In this document: positions 16,281 through 25,426 of the stretch, in pieces | How positions within the stretch are numbered: the stretch's first letter is position 1 | How the letters are laid out: every line of letters begins with the position of its first letter | Assembly (NCBI GenBank): GCA_903642325.1 | Contig: CAHJWM010000001.1 | Span: 186,001-250,000, forward strand | DNA: 64,000 bases | Direction: 5' to 3' | Source: Myxococcales bacterium | GTDB lineage: Bacteria > Myxococcota_A > Polyangia > Polyangiales > Polyangiaceae | Notes under the pieces: model-generated | The model's input: only the letters and a program-made list of their open reading frames with translations | What the model was told of the DNA's origin: nothing | Database searches by the model: none | Made by a program: the position numbers and the translations under genes

Positions 16281-18632
16281 TCAGCGCACGTCGCCCCAGA
16301 CAGTGAGCGCGGCGATGGTGTCTGGGTCGAGCACGGCTGGCACACTCTCGTTCGGCCGCACGCTTGAACGTAACGAGCTACCTTCGGCGCGGAAGGTGGA
16401 TAACCACAGCGCGCGCGCGGCGTACGAGCGCTCGTCGAAGACGTCGTTGACGCACGCTGGGTCGACGTCGACCGCACATAAACTCGGTACCTTTCCGAGC
16501 TGCCCCCGCAGCAGCCACGAGCCCAGGCGGGTCGCGTAGCGGCCGGCTCCCGTCGCCAGCGACGGCGGGGTGACGACCGAGACGTTGCCGTGGGCCGCGG
16601 CATACAAATCGACGCCCTCGAAATAGTCTGGCAACGGGATCCCGAGCGCCGTCAGAATCGTCGCAGCAACGTCTGGCGCGCTCACCGGCAATGGCTCCTC
16701 TTTGCCCATCAGATCGCCGCCGGGGAATTTCAACACCAGGGGCACGGCCAAACGGTTCTCGTCGAGCGCGCCTTGCGGATCGAACGGTAACTCCGGCGGC
16801 TCACCGGCGGACACGTCGCCGGCAAACGCGACCAAGGTTTGATCCCAAACCCCCTTCCGTTTGAGTAACAGCATCAGCTGTTCGAGAACGCTATCCTGCT
16901 TCGCGAGAGCCGCGTCCTGCAAGGCATGTAGATGAATCCAATCATCTTCCTGGAGGTGATGGGCCAACCGCTGCTTTCGCGAGCGCAGACCAGCCAGCAA
17001 AATTCCGCCGCGGCGAGCGTCCAATATCCCGGAATATTCTTCAGGCTTCAGCGATTGCACCTCCTCGCGCGAGAGGTCCCAAGGTGGGTGTGAGCCGCGG
17101 CCATGAACGACGAGCAAGCGCGGTCCGGGGTGTTCGTCGTCAATCTCTCCTTCTAGCCACTTCAGTGCGCGCGAGAACGACTCAGTCGCGGGTAAGTCTT
17201 GTACGGGCGAGATCGCGTCGAAAGTGTCCCAGCCCACGCCGAAACCGAATGCTGCGAAGGTCGTGGGTACACCGGTGAACATGGCCGTTCGACCGCCGGC
17301 CTCTTTCACCGCCTCGCTAAGCAGACGCACGGAATCGGCGATGCGCGAGCTTGGATCCTCCACCCGGTGCGTGCGCGGCGACAGTCCCGTGAGCAGTGAG
17401 GCGACGACCGATTGCACGACCACGCTGGGAGCGCGGTAGCCGCTGAAAGCCGTGCCCAAACGCCCAAGCTCGCCGAGCGCCGGCAAATTGCCAGTCGGCC
17501 CGAAGGGCGGCACGCGTCGCCGATCAATACCCGATTCTATGAGCAAGATCGAATACTTGGCCCGCGGGGAGCCGACGGGCGCGGGCGTCTTGCGCGCGAT
17601 GCTTGGGTCGCCGAACGCAACGCGTCCACCGCGCGATCCTTCGGGCGCGCGAAATTCGAGCCCAATCACTTTGCCGGCGAATGGCGCCAAATCGGCCGCT
17701 AGCGGCGTCCAAGACGCGCCATCGCCACCGTTCAAGCGTTTCGTCTGCAGAACGATGGGCTCATCGCCATCCGCCACCACCCGTACCTCGGCGCTGCCTC
17801 TTCCGGCCCCCCAGAACCCAACCGCGACTTTCAAACGTGCATCAGACGACGGCCGAAGCCAGCAGCGCACCGTGCTCGGGGGAGCCAGCACGAGCGCGCG
17901 TTTCGGCGCGCCGTTCAAGACCACATCGCCGACCAGGTCGCTCAGCGTGGGCGCGGCGTAACTGGTCACGTCTTCCGAGCGAGCTCCGATGCGCACCCAG
18001 TCAATCTCTCCTTGGATAGGTCGCAGCCCATGCGGCGCGCCAGAAAAGACCAATTTCAAGCGATGGCGCCCCCGACTCAAATTCGCTGAAAGCGGCGGCA
18101 AAGGTACGACCCGGGTCTCGTCACTGCTCGGCCGGATCGATCCGAGCTTTTTGTCGTCGATCGAAACCGCCAGCCATTTCGCAGCACCGCCGCGAACCCG
18201 CAGGCTGACGCTCGTGCCAGAGCTCTCGTCGTCCAGCCAAAAGTCGTAGCGCAGCACTCGGCCATACGCGCGCACGAAGGTCTGCCCGTCGCGTTCGACA
18301 TCCTCGCTATCGCTCGACCGCGTCGCTCCAAACCCACTGTATGCGGCAACCGCCGGGCTACCTAGGTCCAGCACGAGTCCGGCGTGATCGACCTCGCACC
18401 ATGAAAGATTCGGAATGACATCGAAGCGATCTCGCGCGCTCGCCAACGGCGGCGTTGCCTCGAGGTTTGTACTCGAGACCGGCGTAGCGAAGGTGGCCGA
18501 GACCGCCGCTGACGGCGCTGCCGAGTCGGCCCGGCTGCGGCAGGCGATCGGCATCCAAATCAACGAGGCGAGCGCGCAATTTGCCGCCAAGCTGTGGTGA
18601 CCCCGCGGTCGGGCAGCCCCGCGCAAGCTCAT
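16281..18632 (-). CDS. sulfatase-fold lipoprotein with degenerate active site
   Basis: The 783-residue protein has a lipobox (LIWMPIAC). An N-terminal beta-rich region of about 330 residues contains two jelly-roll-like stretches. The C-terminal half aligns with arylsulfatases (AKYSILLIES..., SVVASLLTGLSPRTHRV, DVAATILTALGIPLPDYFEGVDL). The catalytic features are lost: the CxPSR formylglycine motif before SLLTG reads VQSVVA, the first metal-binding Asp of the LLIxxD motif is absent, and the DHG motif reads DVS. It is likely a pseudoenzyme or binding protein at the inner face of the outer membrane. Its ATG overlaps the stop of the upstream PATAN gene. It converges with queE. Confidence 0.8.
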   Translation of the reverse strand: MSLRGAARPRGHHSLAANCALASLIWMPIACRSRADSAAPSAAVSATFATPVSSTNLEATPPLASARDRFDVIPNLSWCEVDHAGLVLDLGSPAVAAYSGFGATRSSDSEDVERDGQTFVRAYGRVLRYDFWLDDESSGTSVSLRVRGGAAKWLAVSIDDKKLGSIRPSSDETRVVPLPPLSANLSRGRHRLKLVFSGAPHGLRPIQGEIDWVRIGARSEDVTSYAAPTLSDLVGDVVLNGAPKRALVLAPPSTVRCWLRPSSDARLKVAVGFWGAGRGSAEVRVVADGDEPIVLQTKRLNGGDGASWTPLAADLAPFAGKVIGLEFRAPEGSRGGRVAFGDPSIARKTPAPVGSPRAKYSILLIESGIDRRRVPPFGPTGNLPALGELGRLGTAFSGYRAPSVVVQSVVASLLTGLSPRTHRVEDPSSRIADSVRLLSEAVKEAGGRTAMFTGVPTTFAAFGFGVGWDTFDAISPVQDLPATESFSRALKWLEGEIDDEHPGPRLLVVHGRGSHPPWDLSREEVQSLKPEEYSGILDARRGGILLAGLRSRKQRLAHHLQEDDWIHLHALQDAALAKQDSVLEQLMLLLKRKGVWDQTLVAFAGDVSAGEPPELPFDPQGALDENRLAVPLVLKFPGGDLMGKEEPLPVSAPDVAATILTALGIPLPDYFEGVDLYAAAHGNVSVVTPPSLATGAGRYATRLGSWLLRGQLGKVPSLCAVDVDPACVNDVFDERSYAARALWLSTFRAEGSSLRSSVRPNESVPAVLDPDTIAALTVWGDVR

Positions 18633-21316
18633 CGCGACGACGCGGGCAACAGGCGAGGCCGCGGAATGACGGCCGGGCTATTGCCATTCGCGCGGTAGTA
18701 ACTGACCACCGCATACGAAACCAGGAACGCGAGTAGCGCGCGTATAATCCAGCCCGCGCCGCCAGCACCTGTCGGCCGAGTCACCGCTGGGAGCGGTTGG
18801 CTCGGGGCCTCGCGGTCCTGCTCTGCCGTCACGGCCGAGACGGGCGACGCGGAGCCCGAGAGGACCTGCGTGGCGACGATGGCGGCGGGGGCGCGTGGAG
18901 ATTCGCTCGTGAGAGCGCCAGCCAGCGCATCCGGCTCTTCCACGGGCGCCGGTGCGCTCGGGGGTTGCGGCAGGGCCGCGGGCGCGTAAGAGGGCTCGAC
19001 GGGCGCGGTTGCAGCGGCGCTTACCGCAAGCGCCGGCCGGCCCATGCCCTGCAGCGTACCGTCATTGAAGACGGCCTCGGTGACCGTGTCCGACACCCGA
19101 TCGACCGGAGGCGTGACGTCCTGACTGAAGGGCAAGTCCCTCCGCATCTCCGGAGGCGGCGAGGCAATGACCGATTCGTCCGTGTTTTTGACTGTTTTTG
19201 CCGCCGTCGGTACAGACTCGATGATTCGTGGCGCGCTTGGCGGAACGAGCGACGAGGCTCGCGCTTCCGTCTCGAGCGCAACACTGTCGACGCGTTCGAC
19301 CGCACGGATGGCACCCCGGCGCGCGACATCCGAAAGCACCGCCTCGAGCAAGCGCGAAGCAACCAAGCCAGACGTGATGAGCTCACGTGGCGAAGCGCCC
19401 GCCATGATCTTTTGCAAGAGCCCGCGCGCCGGCTCCGGCGTGCATGAAAAGTAGCCTTCGATAACGGGTGCCGAGATCTCGACACGCGTCACCCCGATCA
19501 GCGCTTCCGCGGAAACCGCGTTCAGCGACCTGCGCGCGCTTTCGATTGGGCTCTTCAAGACCTGCGCCGGAGGGCCATCGAAGTCGGCGCGGCACGGCGA
19601 CGCGTCTGACTCGACCGTGAATCGGCCTGCACTGACGCCGAGCAAGGCGGACAAGACGAGCTCGCCACGCTCGGAGCTGCCGCCCGAGGAGCTGCGGGTT
19701 GCCGAACATAATCGGCCGCCACGGACCTGAACCTCATACAGGTACGCCGCATCGCGAATGCCGACGCGGACGTCACGCTCGCCGGCGCTGCAGAGCTCTA
19801 GAATCAGGCGCGGTGTCAGCCCGTCGAGCCGCCCGCGAGCGTCCAAGCCCGCGGCAAGGCGTCGCTCCACGCGCGCCCGAGGCCGAAGCACCTCACGCAG
19901 GCGCTCGGCGACCGTCGATGCCGCGGCCTCCTTGCGCAAGTAGCCGTCCGCGTCCGCTCCGAGCTCACGAACGCGCTGCAGCAGATCTTCCTTCCAAGAC
20001 AGCAGGATCACCGGCACGTCCCGCACGGCTACATCGCGTTTGATTTCATGACAAAGCGCGAAGCCGTCGAGCTTTGGCATCAGCACGTCACTCACCACCA
20101 AATCGGGCCAGGTTTCGTAGGTGAGCTCCAACGCGCGCGCGCCGTCGTGGGCCTCGAGAACCTCGACGCCGAGCGCTTCGAGCAGGCCGCTCATGAACCA
20201 AACGACGGCCGGGTCATCGTCGGCCACGACGATCCGTCGCCCTCTAAGCGTTACGTCTTCGCGCTTGCGAGGCTCCGCAGAGCCGCGCTCGCCGGCGCGA
20301 CGTTCCTCGTTGCTCCAGACGGCGATCGGCAGCGCACCTTCCGGGCCGCTTGCATCGAAACGTACGGATCCGCCTGAACGCAGCGTGACGAGCTCCCGAA
20401 GGCGGGCAACCGCACTCCAGACGGCGGCCATGACGTCGGCGCCATCACCAAAGCCAACGCTTTTGGCGCGCGCTCCCGGTTCCACGGATTCCAATAGGCC
20501 ACGCCGCATTTCGCTGAAAATGCGGTCGGTCAGCCCTTCTACGGAAAGATCCCCGAGTGGCTCTTGGCTGACCCGGGGCTCCGCGGCACGCGGACGCAGG
20601 TCTACGACCGTGCGCTGCAAGGCGTCGGCGCTGATTGGCTTCGACAACGCGCGCGCAGCACCCCATGCCACGTAGGATGAGGCCGCTTCGGGGCTGTCGA
20701 AGCTACCGATCACGATGAACGGTATCGGTTCTACCAGGGGATCCTGCGCGAAACCCTCCATTAGCTCGCGCCCGCCCGGGCAGTCGGCATCGACGATGAC
20801 CAAATCGGGGCCATACAGGCGAGCTTGCTCAAGAGCATGCGCCAGGTCTTCCGTGCGTTCGCATTCCGCGTTGGTGCCTGAGATAGCTTGAATCGCGTCC
20901 GCCACCGATTGCGCCCCAAAGATCAAAACGCTGAGCGGCCACGCGCTCGACTCCCCGTCGAGCGGGCTCTCCGCGTTTTGACCTAGCGACGCCGGCGTGC
21001 CGAGCGCCAAGGACGGCAAAAGATCGAGCGAGCGCGAGACCTCGGAAAACTCGCTGCGGCGTAGGCGCCTCTCGACCTCCGTGAGAGCTTCGGCGACGCT
21101 AGCGAAGCCGAGCACACGTGATGTCGAGTTCAGGGCATGAACCCGCCGAAGCAGCGCATGTCGAAGCGAAGAGTCGTCCGGGCTCTGCTCGACGGCGCGC
21201 AACGACACGCGCAAAGCGTCGACCCGTCCGCCAAGGCCGCTCACGAAGTTGCCGCGCGCGCCCGCGATCCGGGCAGTATCCTCGTCGCGGCCAGGAATAG
21301 GCCCGACCATGTACAT
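18629..21316 (-). CDS. HPt - REC - REC - PATAN membrane-anchored signalling protein
   Basis: From ATG 21316 the product is 895 residues. An HPt-like domain lies near residues 20-95, with phospho-acceptor candidate His 60 in RRVHALNSTSRVLGF. A first, degenerate receiver spans about 127-245 (SVLIFGAQSV ... DLVIVDADCPGG). A canonical receiver spans about 370-485 (VVADDDPAVVWFM, Asp in VSDVLMPKLDG, Lys in YLRKEAAAS). PATAN/DUF4388 follows at about 500-600. A Pro/Ala-rich linker leads to a C-terminal membrane helix (WIIRALLAFLVSYAVVSYY). No DNA-binding domain is present, so the output is probably protein-protein. It overlaps the sulfatase-like gene by four bases and follows the leuB-like gene by 49 bases. 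The frame stays open to 21397 but would overlap leuB. Confidence 0.85.
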   Translation of the reverse strand: MYMVGPIPGRDEDTARIAGARGNFVSGLGGRVDALRVSLRAVEQSPDDSSLRHALLRRVHALNSTSRVLGFASVAEALTEVERRLRRSEFSEVSRSLDLLPSLALGTPASLGQNAESPLDGESSAWPLSVLIFGAQSVADAIQAISGTNAECERTEDLAHALEQARLYGPDLVIVDADCPGGRELMEGFAQDPLVEPIPFIVIGSFDSPEAASSYVAWGAARALSKPISADALQRTVVDLRPRAAEPRVSQEPLGDLSVEGLTDRIFSEMRRGLLESVEPGARAKSVGFGDGADVMAAVWSAVARLRELVTLRSGGSVRFDASGPEGALPIAVWSNEERRAGERGSAEPRKREDVTLRGRRIVVADDDPAVVWFMSGLLEALGVEVLEAHDGARALELTYETWPDLVVSDVLMPKLDGFALCHEIKRDVAVRDVPVILLSWKEDLLQRVRELGADADGYLRKEAAASTVAERLREVLRPRARVERRLAAGLDARGRLDGLTPRLILELCSAGERDVRVGIRDAAYLYEVQVRGGRLCSATRSSSGGSSERGELVLSALLGVSAGRFTVESDASPCRADFDGPPAQVLKSPIESARRSLNAVSAEALIGVTRVEISAPVIEGYFSCTPEPARGLLQKIMAGASPRELITSGLVASRLLEAVLSDVARRGAIRAVERVDSVALETEARASSLVPPSAPRIIESVPTAAKTVKNTDESVIASPPPEMRRDLPFSQDVTPPVDRVSDTVTEAVFNDGTLQGMGRPALAVSAAATAPVEPSYAPAALPQPPSAPAPVEEPDALAGALTSESPRAPAAIVATQVLSGSASPVSAVTAEQDREAPSQPLPAVTRPTGAGGAGWIIRALLAFLVSYAVVSYYRANGNSPAVIPRPRLLPASSR

Positions 21317-21365
21317 CGAGTTACCACAGCCGCCTCTGCGAGCCGAGCCCTTGCTGCGTGGGCCC

Positions 21366-22430
21366 TCAGGCCGGCGAGAGGCGCCGGAGCACGGCATCGG
21401 TCACCCCGCGGGTGCCCAGAGTACCTCCGAGATCGGGGGTGGTTTCCTTGGCCCGTACCGCGGCTCGAATGGCGATTTCTAGCTCGCTCGCCGCGGATAG
21501 GAAGCCAAGCTCCTCGAAGAGCATCGCCACGCACAGCAGCGTGGCCACCGGATTTGCCCGGCCGAGCCCCACCAGCTTAGGCGCCGAGCCATGAACCGGC
21601 TCGAACAGCTTCACCCGATCCGGATGCTCCGGATTGAAGCTGACGCTGGCCGCAACCCCCAGCCCGCCCTGGAGCGCCGCGCCAAGATCGGTGACGATGT
21701 CACCAAACAGATTGTTGGTGACGATCACCTGAAATTGGCTCGGGTCGCGGACCAGCTCGAAGCACAAGGCGTCGATGTAAAGGTGGCTCGCGGCGACCTC
21801 TGGGTACTCGCCACGCACTTCGTGAAAGACGCGTTGCCATAGCTCGTGAGCATGGCGCATTGCGTTCGATTTGTCGGACATCAATAAGCGTGTCTTTCCA
21901 TTTCGTCTAGCGAAAGCGAACGCCGCTCGAATGATACGTTCCACGCCCTTGCGCGTGTTGATGTCCTCGTTGATCGCGATTTCGTCGGCTGTACCGCGCC
22001 TGAGCTGGCCGCCGACTCCGGCGTAAACTCCTTCGGTATTCTCTCGAAAAACGACGAAATCGACGTCCTTTGCCAAACGACCGCGGAGCGGAACCAAATC
22101 GTCCGACAGCGCTCGGACCGGCCGCACGTTGGCGTAAAGGTCGAAGCCCACGCGCATGCCGAACAAGATGTCGCGCGCATGCTCGAAGCCCGGCACGCGC
22201 GCGTCTCCGAGCGCGCCAAGCAACACCGCCGCGCAGTCATGGAAGATGGCATCACGCGCGGCCGCGGGAAACGTCGTGCCGTCGCGTAAATAGCGCTCGG
22301 CCCCCAAGTCCAAGTGCCACAAATCCAGCTCGAAGCCTCGTCGCGCCCGAAACCAGTCGAGCACGCGCACGCCCTCCGCCACCACCTCTGGCCCCACGCC
22401 ATCGCCGCCAATAATCGCGATCTTCTTCAT
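21366..22430 (-). CDS. leuB: 3-isopropylmalate/isocitrate-type dehydrogenase
   Basis: The 354-residue protein belongs to the NAD(P)-dependent beta-decarboxylating dehydrogenases: IGGDGVGPEVVAEGVRVL at the N-terminus, FRENTEGVYAGVGG, the catalytic-lysine region with SDKSNAMRHAHELW, and the nucleotide-site LFEPVHGSAPKLVGLGRANP. Leucine biosynthesis (LeuB) is the likeliest role. The RENTEG segment resembles tartrate, homoisocitrate and isocitrate dehydrogenases more than E. coli LeuB, so substrate assignment is only probable. No leuA, leuC or leuD is adjacent; it heads an operon with a signalling protein and a sulfatase-like lipoprotein, an odd grouping. Confidence 0.82.
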   Translation of the reverse strand: MKKIAIIGGDGVGPEVVAEGVRVLDWFRARRGFELDLWHLDLGAERYLRDGTTFPAAARDAIFHDCAAVLLGALGDARVPGFEHARDILFGMRVGFDLYANVRPVRALSDDLVPLRGRLAKDVDFVVFRENTEGVYAGVGGQLRRGTADEIAINEDINTRKGVERIIRAAFAFARRNGKTRLLMSDKSNAMRHAHELWQRVFHEVRGEYPEVAASHLYIDALCFELVRDPSQFQVIVTNNLFGDIVTDLGAALQGGLGVAASVSFNPEHPDRVKLFEPVHGSAPKLVGLGRANPVATLLCVAMLFEELGFLSAASELEIAIRAAVRAKETTPDLGGTLGTRGVTDAVLRRLSPA

Positions 22431-22597
22431 ACTTACGCCTCAGCTGGCCGCGGCGCGCTCCGAGCGCGAGCACGGCGAATCAGTCGAGGACTCCCATCTG
22501 TCGCACGGTCCGCGCACATCTCACGTTCGGTCAGCTGATTAGCGGCTCGTTGGAGTAACGAGTGCGCACGCGGCGCATGTCATTCATGCCTCGACAT

Positions 22598-23413
22598 TCA
22601 CTGCACCGACACCTCGCCCGAAAAGACGCGCTTGGCGGGACCACGCATGGTCACTTCCAACGTCTCCCGGGAGACCGTGATGTGCAGTGGACCGCCTGGC
22701 AGATGCACCTCGATCTCCCTGTCGTATGGCACGCGACCCTGAAGCGCCGCTGCGACCGCGACCGCGCAAGCTCCCGTCCCACAGGCCAAAGTTCGCCCTA
22801 CGCCACGCTCCCACACGATGACATCCAGCCGGAGCGGGTCGCGGGCGCTCACGAGCTCGACATTGGTTCCGGCGGGGAGCTGCGACGAAAGCGCTGGACC
22901 AAGCAGGTCCAGATCCTGCTCACCGAACCGCGTGTCGAAAATAATCGCGTGCGGATTGCCCATAGAAACGCGAGAGAAAGTTAGTTCTTCGCCGCGGAAC
23001 GCGAATGTTAGGTCCGCCTCGGGCAGACCGCGGCCCATGCTGACGGACACGAAACTGGCGTGCGCCGCGCCCTCCACGGCAACCAGCCGCGGCCCCGCAT
23101 CCGTGTCGATGATGAAGCTCGCGCTATCTCCGCCGTCCCGGTGAGCAAGGTGCAGCGCCACGCAGCGCAGCCCGTTGCCGCACATTTCGGGCCGACTACC
23201 GTCGGCATTGAGCACGACCATGGTCGCGCGCGAGCCGAGGCTCCTGGGTGCGGTGACCAGCAGTATGCCATCACCGCCTACGCCAAAATGACGATCGCAG
23301 AGCGCCGCAACCTGCGCTCCGTCGAGCCGCGCATCGGCCGCGCCGTCGACGACCAAAAAATCGTTGCCCAAGCCCTCGTACTTTGCAAAGCGGAGGTTCG
23401 TTGGTTCAATCAT
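22598..23413 (-). CDS. dapF: diaminopimelate epimerase
   Basis: It converts LL- to meso-diaminopimelate for lysine and peptidoglycan. The 271-residue protein has both catalytic cysteine motifs: NADGSRPEMCGNGLRC and ACGTGACAVAVAAAL, plus FAKYEGLGNDFLVVD at the N-terminus and GGDGILLV. The ATG at 23413 is preceded by GAGGCGG, a good ribosome-binding site; the open frame reaches 23620, but those 69 codons have no family match. It is divergent from the aroK-aroB fusion. Confidence 0.96.
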   Translation of the reverse strand: MIEPTNLRFAKYEGLGNDFLVVDGAADARLDGAQVAALCDRHFGVGGDGILLVTAPRSLGSRATMVVLNADGSRPEMCGNGLRCVALHLAHRDGGDSASFIIDTDAGPRLVAVEGAAHASFVSVSMGRGLPEADLTFAFRGEELTFSRVSMGNPHAIIFDTRFGEQDLDLLGPALSSQLPAGTNVELVSARDPLRLDVIVWERGVGRTLACGTGACAVAVAAALQGRVPYDREIEVHLPGGPLHITVSRETLEVTMRGPAKRVFSGEVSVQ

Positions 23414-23712
23414 GGCGCCGCCTCGATCCGTAGCCCGACTTTGCTCCCGAGGCTCTCGTTTCGCCAGTCTTGCGCGACCAGAAACATTCCACGCGCTCCG
23501 CCAAGCCTCGCCCTTCACCGCGCACGGTCGCCGGATCGCTACCGCGCGCCCCCTCGAGCATTTCCGCGCGTGCCGCCCTAAGCTAGACTTCACTGTCGAT
23601 TCTGCCCACTTGGACCGCAATCATTGTCATCGGGTGTCTGCGAGGCTCACCGCGCGCGCGCCCGTACGAGCGGCGGAAGCGCCCTTCACACGGAAGTTAG
23701 AGACGTAACTCG

Positions 23713-25302
23713 ATGCGACGCCCGCTGATCCTGAACGGCTTCATGGCTAGCGGCAAGTCCACGGTGGGCGCCCTCGTCGCTCAGCGCGTGGACCGCCCCT
23801 TCATCGATCTCGATCGCCTCATCGAGGCCGAAGCTGGCGAGAGCGTGGAAAGCCTGTTTACGACTCGGGGCGAGGCAGAGTTTCGCCACCTCGAGCGGGC
23901 GTGCCTAGTCCGCGTTCTAGACCAGGCCCAGGGCGCGGCGCACTCGCCCGTAATCGCCGTAGGCGGCGGCGCGCTTTTGTCCCGACAACTGCGCCTGCGC
24001 GCGCTCGACGAGTGCGTGGTGGTGACACTCGAGGGCTCACCGGCCGAGCTCGCTCGTCGCGCCTCGACTCATGGCGCGCGTCCGTTGCTCTCGGGCGGGA
24101 ACGCGGAGCAGCGCGCGGCTGAGCTGCTCGAGCTACGCGGGGTCGCCTACGCCGAAGCTCAAGCCCGAATCTCGTGCGAGGCGCCGGTCGAGACCGTGGT
24201 GGCACGGGTTTATGAAGCCTGGGCACGCGACGAGCTCGCGGTGGCGGCAGGTGTGTCGTCTTATGGCGTTCAAGTCGGGAGTAATTTTGCTAGCGGGCGC
24301 ATCGGTGCCCTGGCGGCTCAAAGCCCGGTCACCGTCCTCGTATCCGACACGACCGTGGCTGGGCTACACGCGGCCGGCATCGAGCGTTCGTTGGCGGAGG
24401 CTGGAACACGCGTCGTGCGGGTCGACCTCGAACCTGGTGAAGAGCACAAACGCATCGCCTCGATCGAGCGCATTTGGCGCGCCGCGCTGGCAGGTTCGGT
24501 GGACCGCCAAGCCACGTTCGTGGCGCTCGGCGGTGGCGTCGTGAGCGACATGACCGGGTTTGCGGCGGCGACCTGGATGCGCGGGGTGCGTTGGCTCGGC
24601 ATTCCCACCACCTTATTGGCCATGGTCGATGCCTCGGTCGGCGGCAAAACCGGTGTCGACTTAGCGTCGGCGAAGAACGCCGTGGGCGCGTTCTGGCAAC
24701 CGAGCGCGGTGCTCTGCGATGTTCACTACTTATCGACCGAACCTCAGCGCGGCTTCACCGGTGCGCTAGCGGAGGTCGTGAAAACCGCGCTGATCGGCGA
24801 CCCCGAGCTGTTCGCGCTGCTCGATGCCAACGCCGAACGCATAGCGGGTCGCGACCCCGAGCTGAGCGCCGAACTGGTCCGCCGTTCGATACGTGTGAAG
24901 GCACGCATCGTGAGCCAGGACGAGCGCGAAAGCGGGCTCCGGGCCGTTCTCAATCTTGGGCACACGGTGGGACACGCCCTGGAAGCCCAAGCTGGCTACA
25001 CGGCGTTGAGCCATGGTGAAGCGGTGAGCTTGGGTTTGGTCGCGGCCCTGCGCTTGGGTGAAAAGCTTGGCCGGACGCCGCGCGCGCTGACCGACCAAAC
25101 CCTGCAATTACTACGGCGTTTGGGCCTGCCCGCGGATCTGTCCAGACAACCCCTGGCTGCGGCGGCCACGCTGATCGGGCATGATAAGAAGCGCGCGGGC
25201 TCCTCGGTACGGTTCGTATTTGCGAGCGCGCCGGGTGCCGTCGAGACGGCGCTCGTTCCGCTCAGCGAGCTCAGAGCGCATGTGCTGGCGTTGGCGGGGT
25301 AG
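23713..25302 (+). CDS. aroKB: shikimate kinase - 3-dehydroquinate synthase fusion
   Basis: The 529-residue protein joins two shikimate-pathway enzymes. Residues 1-170 are shikimate kinase (LNGFMASGKSTVGALVAQR with the Walker A, FIDLDRLIEAEAG, AVGGGALLS, and the lid region ARPLLSGG). Residues about 180-529 are 3-dehydroquinate synthase (GEEHKRIASIERIWRAAL, ALGGGVVSDMTGFAAATWMRG, PTTLLAMVDASVGGKTGVDL, NLGHTVGHALEA, SHGEAVSLGL, HDKKR). The zinc ligands of DHQ synthase (E, H, H) appear present. The two genes are commonly adjacent as aroK-aroB in proteobacteria; here they are one frame. It is divergent from dapF across 299 bases. Confidence 0.96.
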   Translation: MRRPLILNGFMASGKSTVGALVAQRVDRPFIDLDRLIEAEAGESVESLFTTRGEAEFRHLERACLVRVLDQAQGAAHSPVIAVGGGALLSRQLRLRALDECVVVTLEGSPAELARRASTHGARPLLSGGNAEQRAAELLELRGVAYAEAQARISCEAPVETVVARVYEAWARDELAVAAGVSSYGVQVGSNFASGRIGALAAQSPVTVLVSDTTVAGLHAAGIERSLAEAGTRVVRVDLEPGEEHKRIASIERIWRAALAGSVDRQATFVALGGGVVSDMTGFAAATWMRGVRWLGIPTTLLAMVDASVGGKTGVDLASAKNAVGAFWQPSAVLCDVHYLSTEPQRGFTGALAEVVKTALIGDPELFALLDANAERIAGRDPELSAELVRRSIRVKARIVSQDERESGLRAVLNLGHTVGHALEAQAGYTALSHGEAVSLGLVAALRLGEKLGRTPRALTDQTLQLLRRLGLPADLSRQPLAAAATLIGHDKKRAGSSVRFVFASAPGAVETALVPLSELRAHVLALAG

Positions 25303-25426
25303 TGATTCCACCGCTCTCCGCCCACTTCGTTAAGTCCGACTTCGCACAATCTTGGCGTCGTGCGGCGTCGCTCGGTACACTTCGATCAAGGTGCGTTCCT
25401 CCCGCGCCTACTCCTTTGAGGTCCCT

